Positions 35,838-47,800 of a stretch of DNA of 64,000 nucleotides are shown piece by piece. The translations under genes were made by a program, and so were the position numbers. A model generated the notes under the pieces. It made no database searches. It was not told the origin of the DNA and saw only the letters and a list, made by a program, of their open reading frames with translations. The stretch's first letter is position 1; each line of letters starts with the position of its first letter. The stretch is from Lineus longissimus. Lineage: Eukaryota; Nemertea; Pilidiophora; Heteronemertea; Lineidae. The stretch is from assembly GCF_910592395.1 (NCBI RefSeq), contig NC_088308.1, positions 4,340,001 through 4,404,000 on the forward strand, written 5' to 3'.

Positions 35838-38800
35838 TCATCTTTTTTTGGCCGGGACGCTCGTTTTTGGACGGAGGGCTGAAAAAGAGACAGATCGTTT
35901 ATACATGTACGTAGTCATCTAAATTCTAGTGTGCAACAAGATGAATCAGTTGTATGTACATTTTGTAATGAACAGATCTAGACAGAGTGAACTCTTCTGT
36001 TGGCAGGACACCCTCTGAGGATGAGTACACTAAAATTAAGCTAAAACTGGCCAAAGTACAAAATCTAGAAAAATAAAAATTCAAGCAAATCAAGCAGTTT
36101 CAAACTTAGACACATCACTTTGTTTGGCTAGACCTACCTTGATCAACGTTTTTCTTCGTTTGGCTCTTTGGATTTGAGTAATGTGTCATGACAGTCTTAT
36201 CATTGGTTAGCTGGACATCTTGATCAACTGGACGGTTACTGAAATCATAACAAGAGGAACAGGTGAGAAATAATGTTACTTTGGGGGAAAGAGGTCATTT
36301 TTATTCTTGAACTATTATACACTCCCTGGGCTGATTTTAATTGATGCATGGTTTGGTAGACGTAATGGAACATTTAGAACCTAATGGGTCAAGATATGTC
36401 AGGGAGAAGTTTGATTTCCTCGCAACAATCATCGCTTCCTTCCACTCATTGGTGTTGATGGGATTTTTCCCCGAGAATTTCCCGGTCGGTCGTAGCAGAT
36501 TTTGAAAGACTACATGTAAGAAAGAAGCCATACAAGGTGTTAAGGGCAAAGAAAGAAGACCACATGAATACTAAGATATCAGTCAGTGTACCACTCTAAG
36601 GTAGTATGGTAAGCAACAAGCAACAGAAGTTAAGTACGCATCAGAAAAGGTATAGAACTGTAGAATCTCAAGTATCAGGAGTTTGAAAAAGGTTTTAATA
36701 CAATGAGGAACAACTGACAAATTTATCACCAATAATGTATATACGTAACATTATACTTGTTATCACTGTTGTTTTAGCTAAGAGGCTGAGAGATTCTACT
36801 TCAGGAGACCTTGAAATAATTTGAGACAGAATAATTTTAGCACAAGAAAGTGTAATTATTTGTTATTCGGAGTACATTCTTGAAATAACCTTACAAAGGC
36901 CAGAACTCGTCCTCAACTTCAGGAGAATCAGTTCTGAAAGTGGGAATCAATAAAAATACCATGCCAGTGTGGATAAAGATTTCATAGATGTGCACAAGAT
37001 AAAAATAAGGCAAAAAGTCCTTTAAAATATGTGCGAGTATCAAAATGTACCTGTCAGTTGGCAGTGCAATAGCCCCGGAGCTACAAATGACATATAAACA
37101 CATGAAAATGCACCAAAGGTGAACATGTAAAGGCCGGTGAAAAAAGTATACATGTACACATACACTACAAATATTTCCGGTGAAGTTGGATTTGACTTGT
37201 ACATGTAACCTTGCAATAAGTTGGTAACGGAAACAACGATTGGTTGATCAACAACTATCCCGATTTGCACAACAGATTTTAAAACAATTTGGCTACACTA
37301 TATGAAGACCCGTTTAACACCTAATCCATCAAACAAAACCTGGGTTACTTAACAGGAAATAACCAACTGTTGACTGATGTCACATGAAAACGTCACATCA
37401 ATGATGAGTTACTGTTGTCAGCGATATATGTTGAGAACTGTGGCGAGTATTGAGTTGTCAGAAGTGGATCATATGACCTTCATTTCTAACCAAATCTAAT
37501 GTGTTCAATACAGATAATACTTTATAAACTTTACCTGATTATTGTGTGTCTCTCCTTCTGTAGTATGGCTTTATCATTTGTGAAGACAATCGTGTGATAT
37601 GGCTGGGGTGCATTGATGGTTGGCAGGATACCTCTGGCTACTGGCTGAACTGGATCTAAGGTGCCATTGTAGACCAGCAGGTCGTCAACATACAGCTGTG
37701 AATGAAATAGATGTGAAAGTTGTTGGTGATGGTGGGAGCAGATATGTTCTGTCTTTTGTCCCCAACTGATTGTTGCTTCATCCTCATCTGTTGTTTGGGG
37801 TAACTTGCATGCACAGTTTGCTGGCTTGATCAAATTTGACAGGGCTTCTGCCTAGTGCACCGTGAGCTACTGCACATCCATATATGCAAGACATCCAGGC
37901 GATAATCTTGGTGGGAGGGATCTTAGTGACAATCCTGATACTCACCCCAAAATCCTTGACACCTCTGCTGGCTGTCTTACTGTAATTCCATAACTTGATC
38001 ATTGATATTGTCATCGGCTGGTCAAATATAACATACACTCGATTCATCTGAAAAACAATAGTCAGAAGTCAGTTAGAATGTAAATAAGGAACCTGCTATA
38101 AATTGTATTGATAAAGTATAGTTTTATATGAGAATAACTTACAATACTTGGCAGTACTGGTGCTAACCACATGTGGGTACCATCTGGGGTGTCATTAAAG
38201 CCATCGATGAGCTTATCCGGGGTCCGGATATCATTAGTAATGCCATCTAAAACATTCACACTGTCTGGGTAGGCTGATATGTCTGAAATCAAGAGAAAAC
38301 ACCAGGTTAAACTGGGCTGAAGGAGATTTAATCAAGTTTCATTATTTTAGTACAAAAAGTCTGAAATTTGATAAGTTTCCTCATTGCACAACAGGATTAT
38401 GGACGAATTTACATATCAAACTTGTGAACCAAATTGGTATTGTAGTTAATGCAAAGTACAGGTGGAGTAAGACGGGAAGAATGTGGATTACCCACATATG
38501 CCTCACTCCTCGGATAAAGGACCGACAAACAAGTCTGGTTTTCCTGCACAGTTGAGGTCGCATCACAACCAGATTGATGCGTCACTAAGTGGAATGTGCA
38601 ATTATTTGCTTGAAGTGTTTACTATACTTACGGTTTTCTGTAAGCTCTATTTTGTTTCCTTGCCCATCAAAGAACTCCACACCATTTAGGCCAACATAGT
38701 ATGGATCGCCATGCGTTGACACCAGGTGGAACTGGTAGATAACTGGTCAAATGTTAAGGAAATCGCCACATTTAACCCTTAGTCTTTACATAAACAAGTA

Positions 38801-41800
38801 CAGCCCCCTCCCCTGATTCTTCAGACTAGCACTTCCCTCCCAAACTAAAGTTCCAATGATACTTCAGAAAAGGATACATCCACATGGCATTTGTACAGAT
38901 TCGTAGTCCTGACTCGCAAGCTCCAATGCAACGTTCTTTCCGCTTACAGTCGGCTGGATTTGGTAAGGCACATTCTGTGTCTGAGTTTGTGGGGAAAAGC
39001 TGATCTCTTGGGCGAAGTCAAAGTAACAGTTGCCTGGACCCTTCCGGATTAGGTATCCGTCTGCTGGGGAGAGGAGCTTGCCATCCAATGTCACATGGAC
39101 AACCTTGGCCTGAAATCAACAGAATTGAAATACTAATCATCTTGTAAATGCAATAGTCTGAGTAGTAGGGATAGGTTGAGTTCTGAAACAACATCAGACA
39201 AGAGAAGGCCATTTTTATCCCTAGTCCACCCTTTGTAGTGATACAACGGAGACCTTCTTTGGAATTCACAGACGTTTAAGGAGTGCAAAAATAAAGTGAA
39301 TGGGCAGACTGCTTTGATCAACGTGAAATACACTAATTCGCAACACAGAATCTATCAACATGTTCACAGTTCACGGTCTATATCAGACTCAAGAATTTAC
39401 TTCATTGAACTCAAATGGTGATGACCCTACTTTTCCTTGACTCCTTAGTTTTTTAGAAACGTCACTTTCATCCGCTCCATTCTAGGATTGAATGAGTCAA
39501 ATGGTTTTTCCCAATGTTACTTACTCCTCTGTAAGTGTCCTCTGGACTCTTGTTATAATTCCACAATCGCAATCCGGTCATCTCAACTGATTGTCTAAAC
39601 GTAATCGTCAGAGTGTGATCCTCCCCTTCCGTAAAAGGCACCAACCACATATGCTCATCAGACAATGTTACATTCACACCATCGATTACCCTGAAATGAT
39701 ATTTAACAGTTGTATAAATATGTCCATACCTTTCTATGACGGAAAACCTTGGAATTGAGAAATGGGAAACACTCATGAGACATTTCATGCAATTGAAGTT
39801 TCTCAAACAGAACCATAAACGGGCCAAGTGACTTCAACTTTGGCCAATGCAGCTATTCAAAAGAAGCTATTCAGAACTGCCTGGATCAAACCAATAGATA
39901 AATCTACCAGTTTAGACACAGTCAGCAATTAAAACAGTTATATGTCTTACTTATCCAGTGTTCTATCGTCTCTGTCATAACCGGGCAGAACACTCAAATC
40001 TCTCGGGTCGGCTTCAATCATTTTCATATCTAGTGGGAGAGCTTCCCCGTCTCGGCCGACAACTTCTAAACCAGTCAGGCCAAGGTAGTGAATGTCTCCC
40101 CATGTGGCAGTGAAATTAAGCTGAACATCTGAAATACCATGGAAAGACATTACAATCTAAGTTGCCCAAGTCGTCATGTTCCTCACGAAAAAGTTTAGCT
40201 TATAGACATCTGATTCGGACACTTCTGCCTTTTGATTTCAAAGAGCTCATTTCTGATGCTAAAGGTCTACAGCGATGCTGAATAATGTTAGCACTACCCT
40301 CCTTTCAAACTATTTAGACAGACCTACCAACAAATACATAACACATTATAATTCTATATTGGGTACTCACATTGCCCCTCGTAAACCAGTGCATCTCCTT
40401 CTTGCGATACATGTTGTGCTGTCTGAACCAACTGCTCTCGTCTTGGCGAGGCCATAGGCGGTTCAACATCAGGTATATCAGTGAATTCCCCAACCTCGGG
40501 CTTAAACGGTTCCTGGTTTTTAACTTTTCGAACAGCTGAGGTGAATGGCCGGACCTAAAACAATGGAAAAGTTTGAGGTTAGATTGCTTGCCCTGAGTGA
40601 GGCATCAGGTATCATGTTTCATTCAAAGGACGATGTGGCAATTGAAGTAAGGTAACTTCAAGTAACTCTCACTCAGGTGAAAAAATAAGCACTAATAGAA
40701 TACTTTCAAATGGCGGACTCTATAATGATCTATGCAAATCAGGCAATTTGTAAACCAGACCATTTTTTGGAAAGTATCAAATTACAGTATTGTCATTCAC
40801 AGAAAGAAAACGACCCCACTGTGACATCGGTTCAAGTCATGTATTTTCACATAAGCCATTCAAATCTAGTGGTGGATGAGGCTTAATTCAAAGCAAAGCT
40901 CTGGTTGATGAAAAGCCTGGGATGTGCCAGAGATTGGGAATCAGTTACCAATTCATGTGAACCTACCCCCTCTCCGTCGTCAGCAGTCGTTGGCCGTTCC
41001 TCCTCTTCTTCTTCACTCGAGTCGCTGAATTCATCTCCCTCAAACTGCTCATCATATTGTGATACAGCATCGAGGATCTCTTCATCGGTTGAGAACAATA
41101 TCGTCTGCAATATTAACATGACTGTCAACAAGGACACGAATACAACAAATCAAACAAAGCCCCGAGAGGAAACCTATAATGTCACAGACATCTCATTTCC
41201 GATGACATGAACACCACATTTGGCCATGTTCAACCTCCTGAGGAAGGCTTTACATCTAAAAGTTAGGTATGTTTATTATTGTGTCACCCCTTTGTACCCT
41301 ATTTTCAACTTGCAGGTGAGACCAACAGATCTCAGACCTTTCATCTTCGATTCACGAGGCAGATAACTGGAAAACTTGACCATTGAGATCAATAGTGGTC
41401 TGTTGACATATCTCAAGTTTTGACTTACATCCCCAAATGCCTCTGTTCCACCAATGACTCCGCCACATGCACGAGTAATCTCTCCTTTGAAGATGAACTT
41501 TCCATCCAGTGAGATATAGACATCCTTCACACCTCTGTATGAATGGATTCTGGATTTGTTGTAATTCTGAAACAGGAGAATGTCGTCAGTAGCTTTTCCA
41601 GAGAAGCTTAATCATGCAATTGGGGAAAAGAACATTTGCAAAACATCTGTTATCAACATTTTCCCTATTGGTGACTATTGCACTATTTACTGAATATCAT
41701 AAAAGTAGGATGAAGTCTTACCCATATTCTCATCATCGCCACTCGGCAAGGTTTTTCAAACGTGATGAACACAGAATGTTTCTTTCCTTTGTTGTACGGT

Positions 41801-44800
41801 GCTAGCCACATGTGCGTGTCATCTCTCGTGCGGTTGATGCCATCGATCAGATTAGTCACAACTCGAGGATCTTTGTCATATTCTGGCAGTACATTGATAT
41901 CTTCAGGGTCAGCAGAGATCTACAACAGGTCAAGGATTAAGAGTCAATGATCTGTCAAGAAAGCTGTATTGGTTCCGATTGATGTTCTAAATTAATGTCA
42001 ACCTCTGTACCCTCTCTGGCTGTTGGTTTGACTCCCAGTCCAACCACTTCCTCATGTCTCCCTGACAGTGTAGGGTACTCTGGTGTTCTCGGATAAATAG
42101 TTTTATGCAATTGATATTACATTCGTCACTGTTGTCAGTTTCTCACGTGAATCCTCCTGTAAGACATATTTATGTCCTGTGAACACCACTAGCACTATTT
42201 CTTTCTATAAATCTCAATTCAGGAGATTCACAATTTTTTTCTTCAAAGCTGATCAATACTGCTTACCTTAGCCACTGTTGCAGGCTCTCCATCCTTGGTG
42301 AACACCTCAATGCCCGTCAGGCCCACGTAATGATTGTCTCCCCAAGTGGACCTGATGTCTATCACTAGTTCTTTACCATAAGGAAGCTCTGGGATGATGA
42401 ACTCGTCACTGAAGCAGAAGATTTGAATAGTGAATAGATTGTGATTATCTTGTCTTGAGCATTAACTACAAAGAGTATATGCAATCATGTCTGAAGTGTT
42501 TGGATACAGGACACTTCATTCTCTGAGAAATCCAATGAATCTTTTTGATTACCCAAGTAGCTCGAGAAGTATTGCACTTACTCTTCAGATGAGCTGTTCT
42601 CCAGGTCCTCCACAATGGGCAACTCCTTGCGCTCCTTCTTGACATCTGCTGGCAGGTAACTATCCAAGGCATCTCCTATAAAGCCAAGTTATCTATGATA
42701 ACGATTTTTTGCTCACAGTCACCCCTTAGGCAACAGCTGGACAGATATGGCTAATGAGTCCGTCTCTACTCCTAAACCCATATCTCTAATGCCAGATTAC
42801 TGGCAAAAAAGGCAGTATGTACGATCTAACAAACTGGGTAACTGGGAACTAATCAACTTCATAACACAGGAATTTGCAACTTAAGGAACTTGAACCATCG
42901 ACCTATCTGCCACAAGGTGGATGCCTCAACCACAAGGTCACTTCAAGTACAAACTATGAACAAATAACAAATCAGTTCTTTTTAGAGAACTCAAGTAGAA
43001 GATTATAACTGCAGGTCACAGCAATCGAAATGCTCGTTTGTGCACTGCTTGATGTACCTTGCATATCAATTGAGATTCTTCCCCTCTGGTTCTTATCAAA
43101 GAGATTCAATGACGTCCACGATTCTTCCAGACTCAAACTGTGCTGTTTCCTCCACTTCTGCCTAGCTGTTTCAATCCTCGTCATGGGGCTATCACACCGG
43201 CTGGTGTCCGCTTCAAGCTGTGCACGATGTTCTTGGAAAAATTTCTGCTCCTCTGAGTCGTCTGCTACAAGATCTGAATTAACAGAAACCAGCTCAAAAC
43301 ACGTGCATCAATCTGATTAAGGGGACAATGACTATATTGAATTCCAGCAAGGTGCTCATGGATTTTCTTCCACTTCATCTGCATTCACATAAGTTACGTG
43401 CCACCATGTTTGGGCCCCAACTGGAGATTTCGGTCTCGTGGTTTCATATTCGGGCAGTGATGAGAAGAACATTAGGTACAAGCTTCTCTCATATTTTCAC
43501 TTGGATGGGAGCTTTTGCTTGGCCTGACATAGGCACCAGGGAATCTCTGTTTTACGTCCCATTCAAAGGGCTCAAAAGTAAACTGTTTCAACTACTTACC
43601 TGGTGTTTTCACAGTCCTGGCACTTGATCTGCGCCCTGTGGTAGGAGTCCGACTTTGGGGTAGGTCTTGTTTCGAGTCATCAAGAACAGTGGGTAGCTCT
43701 GGAAGACTGAAAGCAACATTCGATTTATTAAGAGATGTAAATATCAACAATAACACTTTCAGACCTGATGACAAGTTCCTTCTCTGAGCTCTCAAGTGCC
43801 AGGAGGGAGACAAAGCCAACCCACCTGAGGTTACTCTGGGGCTTACACACATCGCTTACCCTCGATTAGGCCAGTGTCCCATCTCCAAGAGAGTTTCATT
43901 CTTCCCCGAGTCTGGACGTGGAAAAGGTTCCTCTTCTTCTTTCTGAAGCCATCTTGGGGTCTCAGATTTTGGACGACTTTTGGCTCGACTATTTGATCTG
44001 CTCGGCTCACTGAAATTCACCACAAGACCAAATACAATCATACAACAACATTGGTTTCCGGATTATGTGACTTTTATCCCCGGCATCTCCAACAAATAGA
44101 AATGTTCAAAAAAATTGTCTGAAGTTCTTTTGCCAAGCAAGAACTGCTGGCAGCGATGGCAACTAAATTTCTTATAAGGTGATATTACAAAACTTATTTC
44201 TATATAAATCCAGAAGTATTAGGGTAGCAGGAAGGGTTGGGCGTTTGTGGTTTCTGAGTCTGAGGGGGTTGGTGTCTGTTGACTGTGCTTTAAGAGAGAC
44301 TAGGCATGGCGCCAGTCTCTCTTAAAGCACAGTCAACAGGCATTTGGTCTCAGTATTTGGGTTTGATTGCCATGACTGTACCCCTGTAAAAGTCAGAGGA
44401 GGAGAAGTTTGGAATGATGAAAGCATTGAAGAAGAAGAAATGTTATTATATATTGAGGAAAGCAAAATTTATTATGAGACTAGAAGGCAGTGTCCTGACT
44501 TGATTATTTTGAAAATGGCAGTCTGAACACATTAAAAGGTGGAACATGGCATTTTATCGACTTTGAAGTGTTCCGCAGTTAAAGGGAGACTATAGGCAGC
44601 AGCTAGGTAGGCAAGATAAAGTCATACAAATTTGCCAATAGGGGTCTGTCATATCTCTAGGCATGGCGCCAGTCTCTCTTAAAGCACAGTCAACAGGCAT
44701 TTGGTCTTAGTATTTGGGTACAGAATCAAGGCAGAATCAAGGCAGCTCAGAGAGCAATGATTGAACGATGATGTGGACAAGTCCAAGGATACTGCATCAG

Positions 44801-47800
44801 TCACGAGCAACTTCTCATCAGAAAGCGTCACCACCAGCATATTCAATGTTCAGTTCCAACCTGTACCAGTCCAATGCACGCCTGTCATGGTCAGCAGTGG
44901 TCAGCTTAGCGCGATATGGAACATTCTTCCGAAACTCAAGCGAGGGAAGTCTGCTCATTAGCCTATCTCGCGCACTGCTCCTTCTTGTCAAACATCGTAG
45001 TGAAATCGTGGTACAGTGGGGCGTCCTCGAGGATTGCAGCTGGTCGGACAGACGTGAGGTGGAATGTGGGCGGCTGCACTTCTTCGTTGATGTGCGATGG
45101 CAGATAGCACAGTTGTTGCATTGCATGACAGCTGAAAGTGAATGTGATATCATAGAACTGAGGCGTTTGCAATGAGACTATAGGTGAAGTAGAAGCAAGG
45201 AGTGAAATGGGCCATCTTCCAGTGACTAATATACAGAGTAAGGGCACTGGGTGTTGTTAGATTCAGCATTGAATGTATTCCTCGTACAAGCGTGAATAGT
45301 GTGGACATACAGTGAGAGGTGAGAGACCCCTATTGACTACTTCTTGTAACTTTATCTTGGATATTATATTAAATAAATTAAAATTAGTATTGAACTTCTA
45401 GCCATGGATTATGAAGAAATTGAAGTTGTAGGCGTGGAATATGAAAAATTATTCAACGTTGAAAGACATTATTCCATGAGGCTTTGCCGTGATCGCAAAG
45501 GACGCGACGCGATTGGTTCACATGCTAATGAGGTATGATAATGATAATTACCTCTATAATGCTACTTGGATAGCGACTGTGTCGTTGATTGCAACAGTGG
45601 TCTATGTCAATGTGTGCCTGTAATGTCAATGAAGTATGATGAGGTGATGACGATAGTGCAATTGACTAGGTGGCGCATTTTAGAATCAGCAGTGAGCACT
45701 GTGTGTAACATGGTGGAGGCAGCGGAGATAATAACTGTGTCGAAAGTATTGTTATAGGGCCTTCCCTAGGCCCATGGGGTTAAATTTACAATCCACGATT
45801 GAAAAGACGTAGTTTGATCGCATTCAACTATAAATCCATTGAACAGTTGTGTTCCTTGGCTTTAGTCAACCGATGACCTTTTGTTGGGCCATGATCGGGG
45901 ATTGTAAACTGTAAATGTATTATGGACTGGGAGACGGGGGAAACACAAGTGAAATAGACCAAAACAAGTGATTTTGGGGCTTTGGTTTAGACGCATGCCC
46001 CACATGCGCCATGCGGGATTATGCGGGATTATACGGTTCATGTGAACTTGTTGACATCTACATGATCTAGTGCCGTTATTGGTCATGGTACATGGTAGGC
46101 CTAATCATCATGGCAATATGTTTCAGGAAAAGCTCGGAGTAAAATGAACTGCCGATGAATAATGATGTTGTTCATGTTTACCATGTTTACTATACATAGC
46201 CATAGGGTATGCACTGGCCAGTGCACTTTCTGCACGTCGTCATGGTCATGTACGTGATACCTTGCATATTTTGTTTTTTGAATGCGCATGCTTTTTGGGC
46301 AAAATCACTTGTACCAACACTAATGAATAATGTCTTCTTATTCCTATGACTCCATACACAGTGAGGGCATTGTCCCATTCTCATCAAATGGTAACTTATT
46401 GTACCGTATTAGGGTGGAAGTTGGGGATACCTACCGCTGCACGCCTGTCATAATCAGCAGTGATGAGCTTAGCGCGATATGGAACATTCTTCAGAAACTC
46501 AAGCGAGGGAAGTCTGCTCATTAGCATATCTCGCGCACTGCTCCTTATTGTCAAACATCGTAGTGAAATCGTAATGGAAAACGTCTGGCTTTGCGCCAGA
46601 CGTTGAGACTAATAAGTGAAGAACTAGTAGGTAAAGAACTTCTACTTGCGCGAGACTGCTCTGATAAAATTATCATTGCAGAGACTACGGTGACGTACAC
46701 ATATATTTTTTACAATCAAAAATGCCCTCAAAAGACGACATGGAATGATTATTTTATTGATATTTCCTACTATATACCTTCCAATTATCACTTTATACAA
46801 ATAGATCGGCGTTAGGTCGCATGCTTTTCTTTCCTGGTGACACTATAAAGCAAAATAGTTGCAACCCCGTAAATGCGCTATAAGTCCAATAATAAGTGAC
46901 GGTGACCCGTTATAAATGTTTCGCCAGCTTCGCTTTTTTGCCGCTACGCGGCGCGTTGGGCCCTTGCGTCAAGCAATAAATATACAGGACTTGAAAACGG
47001 TCAGATCACTAGGATGACTCTTCAACTTACTTCACTTGCTTTAACTGTTGCAATAACGACACATCATCCATACTCGCTGCAACCGTTGGGACAATCTTCT
47101 CTTGGGACATTCTGGGGGATTTTAGGTCTTGGACTGTATTGGCTTTATCTGGTTCCATTGCTCCAAAGTTAGCGGCCATTCGACTGGATTTACCGGGGGT
47201 CCCAGCCCGTTTCCCTTCACCTGTAACTAGAAGATTATAAAAATCTGGTGAAAAAAGATAATTCCGCAAGCTGTATTGATGTACACTGCACTGTCAAGCA
47301 ATTCCAGGCAACATACTTTAAGTACCGGTACAAATAAAGGAAAACTCCAATGTGTTCAAGTCTGTCCATGATATCCCGATGAAACAAAATAAACAACCAA
47401 TGGGAATCCTGCCTACCTCTAGCCTTGATCTCCTCTGATTCTCCATCAGGTGAGGTCGCAATGACTGGTCTCTGGATACCTGGGTCAGGACTACGGTCAA
47501 TGCACCTCGTGGTACTCCTTGTGTGTTTATCTTTACTGTCGTCTGCACTTTTCCTTGGGGATTTCAGACGTTCATGAGATATCCTCGGAGAAAGTGCATT
47601 CGACTTTTCAGCAGATCTTCTGATGTTCTCGCTTTTTCGAGGCGGACTAGACCGACGCAATTTCTCATTGGTACTTTTCCTTGGGTGTTCTGGACTCGTA
47701 CGAGGTGATTTCTGCATAAATTTTGGGTTAAAGCTCCCAGGGATATAAGAGGTAGGAGTCCCAGTAGGACTGCGGGTGATTGTCTTTGGTGATGGAGTTC

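Larger units (their letters stand above)
44220..46985. mobile_element. Unclassified insertion in a KATNIP intron with palindromes and protein-like short ORFs
   Basis: The intron between exons 43860-44009 and 47031-47226 is about 3 kb, while neighbouring introns are 0.1-0.5 kb. It holds a 26-bp perfect palindrome (44276-44339), a direct repeat of its right arm (about 44657-44718), a diverged 140-bp duplication (44875-45010 and 46440-46580), a second perfect stem-loop (46580-46604) and several short frames of protein-like composition on both strands. Base composition differs from the flanking introns, with CpG-rich patches near 46920-46970. No transposase, integrase or polymerase is recognisable. 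It could be a decayed DNA transposon or an old viral insertion; I cannot assign it. Confidence 0.5.

Noticed and set aside
36337-36549. Possible extra KATNIP exon (frame containing TGKFSGKNPINTNEWKEAM)
   Set aside because: The flanking exons 36895-36933 and 36138-36238 join in phase without it, and no clear acceptor/donor pair brackets it. An alternative exon remains possible.
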